A DNA stretch of 64,000 nt from Actinomycetaceae bacterium (GTDB taxonomy: Bacteria; Actinomycetota; Actinomycetes; Actinomycetales; Actinomycetaceae). The stretch is taken from positions 1-64,000 of the forward strand of contig JAUNVQ010000006.1 in NCBI GenBank assembly GCA_030540715.1, read 5' to 3'. Shown one piece after another: positions 17,505 through 26,463 of this stretch. How positions within the stretch are numbered: the first letter of the stretch is position 1; each line of letters begins with the position of its first letter. A program made the position numbers and the translations under genes. Below the pieces are notes generated by a model. It made no database searches. It was not told the origin of the DNA and saw nothing but the letters and a program-made list of their open reading frames with translations.

Positions 17505-19010
17505 CTATTTTCCTCGCCTCTTTTTTGCCTTATTACGGGCCTGTTTACGGCGCTCCTGACGTCTTTTTTCTATCTCTTCAGGCGTTAACTGTACTGATGT
17601 GTTCTTGCGTTGCTTATGTCCTTTAGCTTCCTCTAGACGCTGAGCTCGTGTCTTCTTAGAAGGTTGAACTCTTTGCCCACTTCGTTGACCACCGCGTTGT
17701 TGTTGTTGAATCTGTGCTGCTTCTTCCATCTTGCGAGCAAAATATCCCTTTTTCTTTTTCTTCGCTTGCAAAGGTGGCCTGTCAATACCAAGTTCAATAC
17801 GCTTATTCTTCACACGCGCATCCAGCTGTCGCCTCAACGACACGGCTTCGTGAATCTTATCGGCATCCTCATCGTTAATAAACGGATCTTTTTCGCCCAA
17901 ACGCTCACGAGTTTTCCTGGCTTCTAGTGTGGATAACTGCTGAATTAATGCCTGTTTCCGCAGCGATCTAGCACTCTTAAACTTCGCAGATGCAGATAGT
18001 TTTGCTGGCTCACAATCATCTTGTTCAACTTTGGATTCAGCCTTCATAATAGCGCTCTTCGCACTATTGACATCATGTTCTTTTAAACCGAGTTCTTCGA
18101 TACGTTCACGATAGTGTTCTTCGGCTGATGATTGAAAGACGTCAAGTTTTTTATGCGCTTTCATAAGGAACCGGTCATGAGCAGGTGAACCGACTGTTGG
18201 TGCCTTTTGCAAAATTACCATTTGTTGCACAGCTGTAAAGATATTGGTGATGAGCCAATATACCAGCACACCCATCTGAACAGCGAAGGAAAACATCAGC
18301 GTCATCACCGGACCCAAAAATGCCATCATACGCATCATTTTTGCGTTTTGGTCAGAGGCATTTTTCGGAAGATTCTTCACTGACAGCAGCCACATAGAAG
18401 AAAACATAATGATGGCGGTGATAACAGCAATACCGATGATAATGGCAATCCACGTTGTTTCGCCTTTTGCTGAAGCATCACTAAACGTTGTAGATAGCGG
18501 GATCCCAATAAATTCTGTCTTTTCAATTTCTTGAGCAACTGTTTGATCAATGGGCCCAATAGAATCGGCACCGTAACGCCCTCTTGCTATTTCAACCGTA
18601 TTCAAAAGCACACGATACAGGGCAATGATGAAGGGCATTTGAATCAACAATGGCAAGCAGGAGGCAAGTGGGTTTACTCCATGCTCACGATACAGCTCCA
18701 TAATCTGCTGATTCATTTGCTGTTGTGATACCTGATCTTTCCGCCCTTTATACTTGTCTTTAATCTCTTGCATCTTAGGCTGAATCTCTTGCATTGCACG
18801 CTGCGACCGTATTTGCTTGGCATACAATGGAATGATTGCGGAACGAACCACTAAAGTCAGACCAATAATTGCCAAAACCCATGCAAAGTTTGGCCCTTCT
18901 TTCATTCCGAAAAACACCAACAGATCATGAAGTCGCACCATAATCCAGGCAACCGCATAGTTAAAGATATAGAGCATACGGTCATAAAAGCTCACGGCAA
19001 ATAAACTCAT
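17505..19010 (-). CDS. yidC: Membrane protein insertase YidC
   Basis: This 501-residue Oxa1/Alb3-family insertase places proteins in the membrane with or without SecYEG. The conserved core (SAIIPLYAKQIRSQRAMQEIQPKM..., CLPLLIQMPFIIALYRVLL) spans roughly residues 30-290, with five hydrophobic segments and the hydrophilic-groove arginine in SQRAMQ. The ~200-residue C-terminal tail is very basic and Gln-rich, probably ribosome-binding. ATG at 19010 overlaps the yidD stop (TGATG) with GGAGAA upstream, so coupling is likely. Confidence 0.95.
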   Translation of the reverse strand: MSLFAVSFYDRMLYIFNYAVAWIMVRLHDLLVFFGMKEGPNFAWVLAIIGLTLVVRSAIIPLYAKQIRSQRAMQEIQPKMQEIKDKYKGRKDQVSQQQMNQQIMELYREHGVNPLASCLPLLIQMPFIIALYRVLLNTVEIARGRYGADSIGPIDQTVAQEIEKTEFIGIPLSTTFSDASAKGETTWIAIIIGIAVITAIIMFSSMWLLSVKNLPKNASDQNAKMMRMMAFLGPVMTLMFSFAVQMGVLVYWLITNIFTAVQQMVILQKAPTVGSPAHDRFLMKAHKKLDVFQSSAEEHYRERIEELGLKEHDVNSAKSAIMKAESKVEQDDCEPAKLSASAKFKSARSLRKQALIQQLSTLEARKTRERLGEKDPFINDEDADKIHEAVSLRRQLDARVKNKRIELGIDRPPLQAKKKKKGYFARKMEEAAQIQQQQRGGQRSGQRVQPSKKTRAQRLEEAKGHKQRKNTSVQLTPEEIEKRRQERRKQARNKAKKRRGK

Positions 19011-19411
19011 CAATTTCTCCCTGATGGTAGGTGTGTTCGTTGCTTATGTGCACGATCTGAATTTCTTGCAAGTTGTTGTTCAATAATAATGAGCTGCTGT
19101 TCTTCATCAGCACTATCAAGTGCCTTCCAATAGTCACTTAGCTCTTGAGCATTCATTGAATAATGTGGCGCTGGCTTCCACTGACCTTTCAACGGTACAT
19201 AGTCGATACCACCCATTGACCACGGATGGCACCGACACAGCCGATAAGTAGAAAGGATAAGGCCCTTGATGGCACCATGAGTACTTACCGCTTCAAGGCC
19301 ATAGGTGGAACATGTTGGATAGAACTTGCATTTTGGCTGCGATAAACCAGAAATATATTTCCTATATGCCTTGATGGTGCCAAGAACAAGCCATGACAAT
19401 GGTGATTTCAT
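19010..19411 (-). CDS. yidD: Membrane protein insertion efficiency factor YidD
   Basis: This small 133-residue protein has the family core KCKFYPTCSTYGLEA...GLILSTYRLCRCHPW..GGIDYVP, including conserved Cys residues. An N-terminal amphipathic helix probably attaches it to the inner membrane near YidC. The start overlaps the rnpA stop as ATGA, and its stop overlaps the yidC start, so the three genes are translationally linked. The C-terminal ~45 residues extend beyond the usual length. Confidence 0.93.
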   Translation of the reverse strand: MKSPLSWLVLGTIKAYRKYISGLSQPKCKFYPTCSTYGLEAVSTHGAIKGLILSTYRLCRCHPWSMGGIDYVPLKGQWKPAPHYSMNAQELSDYWKALDSADEEQQLIIIEQQLARNSDRAHKQRTHLPSGRN

Positions 19412-19797
19412 AGTCGCGACCTCGTTGCCTTAAAAAGACTTTTATCAAATTTGGCTTGAGCAGAATAAAAAGCGGAATAAAACAATGATTCAAGGTCGCT
19501 ACTGCTGACATTACGGGCATCTGAGTAAACGCGAACTACAAAATAATCAGAGGGCCTCACCTTCTGAGTATCTATTGCGCGCGCAACAATATGTCGCAAC
19601 TGTCGTTTTACTCGATTACGCGAAACCGCTAAATGAAGCGCTTTTTTTGGTACAACAAAACCAACTAAGCCATGATCCTCGGCATCATTTCGCCGACAAT
19701 AATGAACTCCTAAATACTCTTTACGTGCGTAGGCACCGTGGCGAAAGACCTGGCGAAAATCGTGTGGAAGCTTCATCCTCCACTGCCGGGCAATCAC
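19408..19797 (-). CDS. rnpA: Ribonuclease P protein component
   Basis: Protein subunit of RNase P, which trims the 5' leader of pre-tRNAs. The RNR signature SRNRVKRQLRHIV and the FVVPKKA strand are diagnostic. I place the start at GTG 19797, just after the rpmH stop: this gives 129 residues beginning with ARQWRMKLPHDFRQVFR, which aligns with normal RnpA N-termini. A further upstream in-frame GTG at 19860 would overlap rpmH by over 60 bp, and the internal ATG at 19776 has its GGAGG too close. Confidence 0.88.
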   Translation of the reverse strand: MIARQWRMKLPHDFRQVFRHGAYARKEYLGVHYCRRNDAEDHGLVGFVVPKKALHLAVSRNRVKRQLRHIVARAIDTQKVRPSDYFVVRVYSDARNVSSSDLESLFYSAFYSAQAKFDKSLFKATRSRL

Positions 19798-19798
19798 C

Positions 19799-19942
19799 TT
19801 ATGCAGATACTTTGGAGCGGCCTTTACGGCGCCTGTTAGCCAAGATTGCACGTCCAGCACGGGTGCGCATCCTCAAACGAAAACCATGCTTTTTAGCACG
19901 CCTGCGGTTATTGGGTTGAAAAGTCCTTTTAGTCACTGTCAT
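19799..19942 (-). CDS. rpmH: 50S ribosomal protein L34
   Basis: A 47-codon gene. The translation begins [20 protein letters not shown] and ends in [10 protein letters not shown], matching the very basic L34 family along its whole length. GCAGGAGA precedes the ATG. It heads the rpmH-rnpA-yidD-yidC array and is transcribed away from dnaA, the classic bacterial origin arrangement. Confidence 0.97.
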   Translation of the reverse strand: MTVTKRTFQPNNRRRAKKHGFRLRMRTRAGRAILANRRRKGRSKVSA

Positions 19943-20057
19943 TCTCCTGCGTATATAAGCTTAATAAATGGCATTACTGAAACTCTCATTACCTTAACGG
20001 TCTGCGGCCTTAAAATCAATTAGAGAAGTCACTTTGTGGTCGAAGTATCATCTACTT

Positions 20058-20317
20058 TTATTCACAATCCAAGAAAAGTTCGACTTGTGAGATTTTTCCA
20101 CAACAAAATAAAATGTGTATTAATTACTAAACTACATCGGTGTAAGATGTGGAAACAAAGAAACACATTTTCTATTTATTTGCCTCTTTGACGTTATCAG
20201 CCTCTATATACCCACGCTCGTTAGTTATCCACAGACTTATTCACAAACTGTGGAAAACAGGTGGATGAATAGTGAATAACTCTCACGGGCTCTTTCTGCG
20301 GCTTTTGTGTATCCACA
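20058..20317. promoter_or_regulatory. DnaA-box cluster upstream of dnaA
   Basis: The 430-bp rpmH-dnaA gap has matches to the 9-mer DnaA box: TTATTCACA (20058, 20237), TTATCCACA (20225), TTTTCCACA (20094, and 20249 on the minus strand) and GTATCCACA (20309). They probably serve dnaA autoregulation and may form part of a bipartite origin with the cluster after dnaA. Confidence 0.75.
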
Positions 20318-20374
20318 ATCTTTGATTACCATGAGGAGTAATGTTGTGGCAATGGACAGAAAGGCTCGGATCGA

Positions 20375-21853
20375 ATGGACTTACGAGATGCTTGGGACCA
20401 GACGGTTCGCGAACTTAGTCAAGCCGAAATTCTTACTCAGGGAAATATTGCTTTTTTGAAGATGTGCCATTTTGTCAGCGAATACAATGGCATTGCGCTT
20501 GTTGCGGTTCCCAATCAGCTTACCAAAAAACAGCTTGATACCAGGTGCCAACCCACTATTGATACGACGCTCAGTCGTATCTATGGTAATTCCACTTCTG
20601 TTCAATTTTTGATTGATTCTTCAATGGATAAATCACTTGAAGAAGAACAGGAAGTCGCTCTTATCGACGAACTTGCTGCATCTTTAGAAGGCGAAGCACC
20701 TGTTCCCGTTGTTGAAGAAGAAAATAACGAACTTGCCACTGTCACACCAGTTCCTGTTGCACATTCACTACGCACCGCCGCGGAGTCATCGGAAAAGATT
20801 CAAACAAATCTTAATCCCCTTTACACATTTGACACCTGGGTGATTGGTTCGTCAAATAGATTTGCTCATGCTGCAGCTATTGCCGTTGCTGAAATGCCTG
20901 CAACAAGTTACAACCCACTGTTTATTTATGGTGATTCAGGTTTAGGTAAAACCCATCTACTTCACGCTATTGGCCACTATTCTATGAAACTGTTTCCAAA
21001 AATTAAGGTGAAATACGTAAATTCAGAAGAGTTTACTAATGATTTCATTAACTCTATTCGCTCTGGTAAATCTCTTGATTTTAAACAGCGCTACCGCAAA
21101 GTTGATGTCTTGCTAATTGATGATATCCAGTTTTTACAGGGAAAAGAACAAACTATTGAAGAATTTTTTCATACCTTTAACACTTTGCACAACGATCAAA
21201 AACAAGTTGTAATTACGTCAGATTTGCCTCCTAAAAAGCTTGGGGGATTCGAAGACCGCCTACGTTCACGCTTTGAGTGGGGTCTTCTTACCGATATTCA
21301 GCCTCCTGACCTAGAAACGCGGATAGCAATTTTACGTAATCGTTCACGTCAAGAAAACCTTAATATTCCCGATGAAATCCTGGAATATATCGCTGAACAT
21401 TTCGCAACGAATATCAGGGAATTAGAGGGAGCACTTGCCCGTATTGCTATTGCATCATCATTCCAAGACACCGCAACTGCCCAACCAATGTCTTTAGAGT
21501 TTGCACAAGAAACATTGAAAGATATTATTTCGGATCCACAAGACCACGAAATTACGCCCTCTTTAATCAAAACACAGGCCGCAAACTATTTTGATGTCAC
21601 TATTGCTCAATTATGTTCTGCTGATCGCTCTAAAGCCATCACCGAGGCACGCCAAATTACGATGTACCTCTGCAGAGAACTTACCAATTTATCGTTACCA
21701 AAGATTGGTGACGAATTTGGAGGACGTGACCATACCACTGTGATGTATGCAAATAAAAAGATTTCAGAACGCATGAAAGAACAGCCTTCAGTGTTTCATG
21801 ATGTTACTGAGCTTACTAACCATATTCGCCAGGCGGCACGCCAACGAAACTAA
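20375..21853 (+). CDS. dnaA: Chromosomal replication initiator DnaA
   Basis: This 492-residue AAA+ ATPase binds DnaA boxes and melts oriC. Domain I (about residues 1-85), a short acidic linker, the AAA+ core (Walker A GDSGLGKTHLL, Walker B VLLIDDIQF) and the C-terminal DNA-binding domain with GGRDHTTVMYA are all present. It reads away from rpmH, with DnaA-box clusters on both sides. Unusually, dnaN does not follow; the next gene is a penicillin-binding protein. The upstream AAAGG supports the ATG start. Confidence 0.97.
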   Translation: MDLRDAWDQTVRELSQAEILTQGNIAFLKMCHFVSEYNGIALVAVPNQLTKKQLDTRCQPTIDTTLSRIYGNSTSVQFLIDSSMDKSLEEEQEVALIDELAASLEGEAPVPVVEEENNELATVTPVPVAHSLRTAAESSEKIQTNLNPLYTFDTWVIGSSNRFAHAAAIAVAEMPATSYNPLFIYGDSGLGKTHLLHAIGHYSMKLFPKIKVKYVNSEEFTNDFINSIRSGKSLDFKQRYRKVDVLLIDDIQFLQGKEQTIEEFFHTFNTLHNDQKQVVITSDLPPKKLGGFEDRLRSRFEWGLLTDIQPPDLETRIAILRNRSRQENLNIPDEILEYIAEHFATNIRELEGALARIAIASSFQDTATAQPMSLEFAQETLKDIISDPQDHEITPSLIKTQAANYFDVTIAQLCSADRSKAITEARQITMYLCRELTNLSLPKIGDEFGGRDHTTVMYANKKISERMKEQPSVFHDVTELTNHIRQAARQRN

Positions 21854-21933
21854 CAGAACGTATGCACGTTACAAACACAAAAACTATCAATAATAATTAT
21901 TATTGATCCAAGTAAAAGACTAGATAAAAACAA

Positions 21934-22130
21934 TTATCCACAGATCTGAATAACTTTTGTGAAAATATGTGATCAATACTTAAATTTGTGTGGATATATA
22001 ACACACAACTGGGGAAAGAATTATTTCGAATTTATTATTCACATGTTATACACATACTGCACTGATATTATCCACATACCTTTGCACATGCGTGTAAGAG
22101 CTTGATAAGGACTTTTGTTGTATATTCACA
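21934..22130. other. oriC: Probable chromosomal origin oriC
   Basis: The 400-bp AT-rich gap after dnaA holds TTATCCACA (21934, 22068), TTATTCACA (22035), TTATACACA (22046), ATATCCACA (21989, minus strand), TTTGCACA (22081) and ATATTCACA (22122), with AT-rich tracts between them. In Actinobacteria oriC normally lies between dnaA and dnaN; the position relative to dnaA is kept here although dnaN is gone. Confidence 0.8.
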
Positions 22131-22254
22131 CAATTCACATGACTTATGAATACTTATATTTTTATAGATCTCTTCATGAACTGTTTTACAATGGATTTCA
22201 TTGGCAAGATATGCCATGCTGGTGTCACCTTAAAGGAAAAGGAGGAAAACTGAG

Positions 22255-24495
22255 ATGAATCAGTCTTCAGATCGACCGTCATCGCGAATTCCTCAGTTAT
22301 CACAACGATCCGATAAAAAGAAATCACGTAAACGTTCCCAAAAAGCACAGGGTCGCCCACAATCTACACCAGCGTCAACAAAAAAGAAGAAAACGACTCA
22401 AAGTAAAAAGAAGCATTCACAACTTTTTATCTGGACACGACGTATCTTTACAACATTTTTTTCACTACTCTTGCTTGCTGTCATTGCAGCTTCAGCACTA
22501 TTTTTATATGCCTATTGGAAAGTTGAAGTTCCCAGTCCCAATAAAGTTGCTCAAGCCCAAATAACTACCGTCTACTATGCCGACGGCAAAACAGAGATGG
22601 GAACATTTGCGGAAAGAAACCGCAAAATTGTTGATGTATCTCAGCTTCCCAAACATATTGGTTACGCTGTTGTAGCTTCTGAAGATCGAACATTTTGGCA
22701 AAATAACGGTGTCGATTTCAAAGGCATTATTCGTGCCCTATGGAACAATGTACAAGGAAAACCGCTTCAAGGTGCATCAACACTGTCGCAGCAATACATT
22801 GAAAACTACTATGTAGGATCAACACGTTCGTATGTTGGAAAGTTCAAAGAAACAATTTTGGCACTCAAAATTAATCGTCAGCAAAGTAAAGAAGAAATCT
22901 TAGAAAACTATCTTAATACAATTTATTTTGGTCGTGGAGCCTACGGTATTGAAGCTGCAGCTCAGGCGTATTTTGATAAGCCAGCATCAAAACTAGATGT
23001 CAGTGAATCTGCCCTTTTGGCGGGCATTATTCCAGCACCGTCACTATGGGATCCCCAAATCAATAAAGATAAAGCACATATGCGCTGGAAGCGTGTCATT
23101 GACCATATGGTAGCTGATGGTTGGTTAAAGAAATCTGATGCTAAAAAAATTCAATTCCCCGAAGTCATAGAAAAGAAACAACAATCATCATCATTTGTTG
23201 GAACCAAGGGATACATTTTGCAACATGTTCGCAGTGAACTACAGGCTAGAGCTGGTTATTCACTCGAAGACATTGATACTCTTGGGTTAAAAATTGTGAC
23301 AACAATTCAACCCGACATTCAAAAAAAGATGGAAGAATCAGTTGCCATATTGCCCGATTCAAAACCACAGAATTTACGTGTAGGTATGTCGGCTATTACA
23401 CCGCAAACTGGCGAAATTGTTGCCGAATATGGTGGTGAAGATTATTTGAAGATCCAGTCTTCAGCGGTGACACAAGATATAGCAATGGCTGGTTCAACAT
23501 TTAAGCCCTTCACCCTTGTTGCAGCACTCGAACAGGGAATAGATTTGGATACCGTTGTTTCTGGATCTGCAAATATGCAGGTTAATGGTGAAACAATTTG
23601 GAATTATGGACACGTAGGCTTTGGAAATATCAATTTGATTCAGGCTACAAAGAATTCAGTGAACACGGCCTTTGTACGTCTAAATGAAAAAGTTGGACCC
23701 GAAGCTGCGCGATTAGCTGCTATCAGAGCTGGATTTCCCGAAGACACAGCGGGACTTAATAACGAACTATTGAATACTTTGGGAACGTGTTCACCACATA
23801 ACCTCAATCTCACAGAGGCATATGCAACATTTGCCAATGAGGGGGTTCATGTCAAAGCACATGTTGTTTCACAAGTAACAGATCTCAAAGGAAAAGTGTT
23901 GTATAAAGCTGATACGAAAGGATCACGTGTTTTTCAATCCAGTGTGATTGCGCAGCTAGATAAAGCGCTTCAAGAAGTAGCAAATGGTGGCACCGGCAAG
24001 AAAGCTGCCGCAGTTAAGCGTCCCGTAGCACTTAAAACGGGGTCATCAAACGATAACCGTTCAGCTCAGGTTGCAGGATATATTCCGCAATTGGCAGTAA
24101 GTGTATCACTGTACCAGGTTGGAAAAGATGGTGGGGAAGAATCAATTACACCTTTTGGCGGTGTCGATGAGGTCACCGGTGGTACGTGGCCAACGCAGAT
24201 TTGGACCGAGTTTATGAAGTCTGCAACTGTTGATATGGAAATTCAGAAGTTTCCTGAACCTTCAAAGGCATTGACAAAACAAAAACCTGAATATAAGATT
24301 CCTTCCTATGAAACGGCCCCACCTTTGCCAAAACCAAAAGAAACACGTTATGACGTTGTAATACCTCGAATTTCACAGCAACCAGAGCCAAGTCAGTCAC
24401 CAGATAATAATCAAAGACAAGAACAACCTCAACAAGATAATTCGCATGATCAACCACAAAATACTGAGCCAGCTGAACAACCACAAACTGGATAG
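22255..24495 (+). CDS. Class A penicillin-binding protein (glycosyltransferase/transpeptidase)
   Basis: This 746-residue bifunctional peptidoglycan synthase starts with a basic Lys/Ser-rich cytoplasmic region and one transmembrane helix at about residues 60-85. The GT51 glycosyltransferase domain follows (EDRTFWQNNGVDFKGI, GASTLSQQYIENYY). The transpeptidase domain has the Ser-x-x-Lys motif STFK, the Ser-x-Asn motif in TKNSVNTAF and the KTG motif in LKTGSS. The tail is Pro/Gln-rich. In other Actinobacteria a PBP of this kind precedes rpsF, as here; its position right after dnaA is the odd part. Confidence 0.95.
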   Translation: MNQSSDRPSSRIPQLSQRSDKKKSRKRSQKAQGRPQSTPASTKKKKTTQSKKKHSQLFIWTRRIFTTFFSLLLLAVIAASALFLYAYWKVEVPSPNKVAQAQITTVYYADGKTEMGTFAERNRKIVDVSQLPKHIGYAVVASEDRTFWQNNGVDFKGIIRALWNNVQGKPLQGASTLSQQYIENYYVGSTRSYVGKFKETILALKINRQQSKEEILENYLNTIYFGRGAYGIEAAAQAYFDKPASKLDVSESALLAGIIPAPSLWDPQINKDKAHMRWKRVIDHMVADGWLKKSDAKKIQFPEVIEKKQQSSSFVGTKGYILQHVRSELQARAGYSLEDIDTLGLKIVTTIQPDIQKKMEESVAILPDSKPQNLRVGMSAITPQTGEIVAEYGGEDYLKIQSSAVTQDIAMAGSTFKPFTLVAALEQGIDLDTVVSGSANMQVNGETIWNYGHVGFGNINLIQATKNSVNTAFVRLNEKVGPEAARLAAIRAGFPEDTAGLNNELLNTLGTCSPHNLNLTEAYATFANEGVHVKAHVVSQVTDLKGKVLYKADTKGSRVFQSSVIAQLDKALQEVANGGTGKKAAAVKRPVALKTGSSNDNRSAQVAGYIPQLAVSVSLYQVGKDGGEESITPFGGVDEVTGGTWPTQIWTEFMKSATVDMEIQKFPEPSKALTKQKPEYKIPSYETAPPLPKPKETRYDVVIPRISQQPEPSQSPDNNQRQEQPQQDNSHDQPQNTEPAEQPQTG

Positions 24496-24626
24496 TACGG
24501 TAAAGTCAACAGCACCATAAATTGTGATTTTGAAAATATATTGTTATCGAAGTTTACGTGGAATATCTGATAGGTTAGGCTTGAATGTGATGTTGAAACT
24601 TTCATAGCGTCAACATCGGGCATATC

Positions 24627-24669
24627 CCTCCTGTCGTGGAAATTCCGCGACCGTTGAGACCAGAGGAGG
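24627..24669 (+). promoter_or_regulatory. Candidate S6:S18 autoregulatory leader before rpsF
   Basis: CCTCCT (24627-24632) can pair with the rpsF Shine-Dalgarno AGGAGG (24664-24669), enclosing a hairpin GTCG-t-GGAA-a-TTCC-g-CGAC with a nearby CCG. A structure that hides the SD and exposes CCG resembles the known S6:S18-binding leader. The folding is my reading by eye. Confidence 0.45.
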
Positions 24670-24675
24670 TTGGGA

Positions 24676-24957
24676 ATGCGTAAATATGAACTCATGATCA
24701 TTTTAAGTCCTGAGGTCGATGAACGCACAGTTGAACCATCGTTGGAAAAGTTTTTGCAACTGATTAAGGACGATGGCGGCAGTGTTGATAATGTCGATGT
24801 ATGGGGAAAAAGGCGTTTTGCCTATCCCATTAACAAGTTCAGTGAAGGCATCTACGTTGTTGTAAATATGACAACAACACCTGAAGTCTCGGCTGAATTG
24901 GATCGCCAATTATCATTGAATGAAACAATCATGCGCACCAAACTTTTGCGCGTGTGA
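24676..24957 (+). CDS. rpsF: 30S ribosomal protein S6
   Basis: A 93-residue S6 protein: [10 protein letters not shown] start, a [12 protein letters not shown] core and a C-terminal [12 protein letters not shown]. It binds 16S rRNA as a heterodimer with S18. ATG at 24676 is preferred over TTG at 24670 because AGGAGG then has a six-base spacer. It is the first gene of rpsF-ssb-rpsR-rplI. Confidence 0.96.
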   Translation: MRKYELMIILSPEVDERTVEPSLEKFLQLIKDDGGSVDNVDVWGKRRFAYPINKFSEGIYVVVNMTTTPEVSAELDRQLSLNETIMRTKLLRV

Positions 24958-24988
24958 AAAAAGAGCTTGTAGTTCAAAGGAGACATTC

Positions 24989-25540
24989 ATGGCAGGCGAA
25001 ACCACAGTAACAGTTATTGGAAACGTTGTTGAAGACCCAGATATGAGGTTTTTACCCAACGGGACAGCTGTTCTTACACTCAAAGTTATTTCTAACTCGC
25101 GGTTTTATAACAAAAATAGCGGACAATGGGAAGAAGGAAATACTTTCGTTGTTCACTGCGATGTGTGGAGGCAGCAGGCCGACAATGTGGTGGAGTCCGT
25201 GAAAAAGGGAACTCGTGTGATTGTGCAAGGCAATCTTGCAGTTCGTCGCTTTGACACAAAAGATGGTGGTACAGGAACTGTTGTTGAGTTAAAACAGGCA
25301 GAAGTTGGTGTATCACTGCGCTTTGCAAAAGCTCAAGTTGAAAAAGTTCGCAGTGCAGGATCATCCTACGGTGGCCAAAGTGGCCCCCAAGATGGATTTG
25401 GAGGATCCTCGCAAGGTGGGCACGACGGATTTGGCGGCGGCCAACCATCGCAAGGATATGGTGGTCCGCAAGGTGGATCAGCTGACGATGCGTGGTCAGC
25501 ACAGGCAAATTCATCATTTGATGAAGCCCCGCCGTTCTAA
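24989..25540 (+). CDS. ssb: Single-stranded DNA-binding protein
   Basis: This 183-residue SSB has an N-terminal OB fold (TVTVIGNVVEDPDMRFLPNG, WRQQADNVVESVKKG), a Gly/Gln-rich flexible linker from about residue 125, and an acidic tip ending in FDEAPPF, the partner-binding tail. It protects single strands and recruits replication and repair proteins. CAAAGGAGA before ATG 24989 fixes the start. It lies between rpsF and rpsR as in most Actinobacteria. Confidence 0.96.
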   Translation: MAGETTVTVIGNVVEDPDMRFLPNGTAVLTLKVISNSRFYNKNSGQWEEGNTFVVHCDVWRQQADNVVESVKKGTRVIVQGNLAVRRFDTKDGGTGTVVELKQAEVGVSLRFAKAQVEKVRSAGSSYGGQSGPQDGFGGSSQGGHDGFGGGQPSQGYGGPQGGSADDAWSAQANSSFDEAPPF

Positions 25541-25606
25541 ATCGACGTTATATCAGCGTTTATCATTAACAGGGGACACAGTCCCTTGAACCTTAAGGAG
25601 ACTACT

Positions 25607-25852
25607 ATGGCGAAGCAGGTACTTCGCACCAATAAGCCGATTAAGAAAAAGGCTAACCCGTTGAAGTCAATGTCTATTGATGACATCGACTACAAAGACA
25701 CAGCGTTTTTACGCAAATTTATTTCAGATCGCGGCAAGATTCGTGCACGTCGCGTCACCGGTGTTTCTGTACAGCAACAGCGCGCTATTGCTAAAGCTGT
25801 CAAAAATGCTCGTGAAATGGCCTTGCTGCCCTATTCCAGTTCAGGCCGCTAA
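25607..25852 (+). CDS. rpsR: 30S ribosomal protein S18
   Basis: An 81-residue S18 with the core [17 protein letters not shown] and the C-terminal [18 protein letters not shown]. It lacks the zinc-binding Cys set of C+ paralogues. TTAAGGAG upstream of ATG 25607 sets the start; rplI follows after 13 bp. Confidence 0.96.
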   Translation: MAKQVLRTNKPIKKKANPLKSMSIDDIDYKDTAFLRKFISDRGKIRARRVTGVSVQQQRAIAKAVKNAREMALLPYSSSGR

Positions 25853-25865
25853 AGGGGGGACACCA

Positions 25866-26327
25866 ATGAAAAATACGAAAATTATTTTAACTGCAGATGT
25901 TCCTCAGCTTGGTTCCAGCGGTGACGTTGTTACTGTAAAGGCTGGTTATGCACGCAACCTACTGTTGCCACGCAAACTGGCAGAACGCTGGTCACCTAAA
26001 GCTCAGCGTCAAATCGATCAGATGTTGGCAGCGCGTCGCCGACGCGAAATCGCTTCAGCTGAAGATGCACGCGCCGTTCGCGATGCCATTGAAGAAGGTG
26101 GCAACATCGAAGTTTTCAAGCGTGCCAGCGACAATGGTTCACTCTTTGGTTCGGTATCGACGCGCGAAATCGCCGAAGCCATTTATGAACAGCTGCATCA
26201 AACAGTTGATCGTCGCAAAATCCAGATTACTCAGCCACTCAAAGCAGTGGGAACCTACACAGTGAGTGTGACACTGCATGAAGATGTGAGTGTTGAGGTA
26301 AAAGTTGACGTGAAACCGCAAAAATAG
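25866..26327 (+). CDS. rplI: 50S ribosomal protein L9
   Basis: A 153-residue two-domain L9. The N-terminal domain carries the signature GDVVTVKAGYARNLLLPRKLA, a long connecting helix is rich in Arg/Ala/Glu, and the C-terminal domain has NGSLFGSVSTREIAEAI. AAGGGGGGA precedes ATG 25866. It closes the rpsF operon and is followed by a strong bidirectional terminator. Confidence 0.96.
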   Translation: MKNTKIILTADVPQLGSSGDVVTVKAGYARNLLLPRKLAERWSPKAQRQIDQMLAARRRREIASAEDARAVRDAIEEGGNIEVFKRASDNGSLFGSVSTREIAEAIYEQLHQTVDRRKIQITQPLKAVGTYTVSVTLHEDVSVEVKVDVKPQK

Positions 26328-26403
26328 TTGATATGACACAAGCTACATAACCTAAGTTGTTATGTTTGCTTATAAAATATCGACTATCATGCAATCAGTT
26401 TTT

Positions 26404-26463
26404 ATAAGAGGGCGAAGTTCTTCCTTCCTTGATAGTAGGGGAGCGGAAACTTCGCCCTCTTAT
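26404..26463. terminator. Bidirectional terminator between rplI and the MATE gene
   Basis: A 16-bp perfect stem (ATAAGAGGGCGAAGTT / AACTTCGCCCTCTTAT) has a 28-base loop and T-rich flanks on both sides. The right arm includes the stop codon of the convergent MATE gene. Confidence 0.8.
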
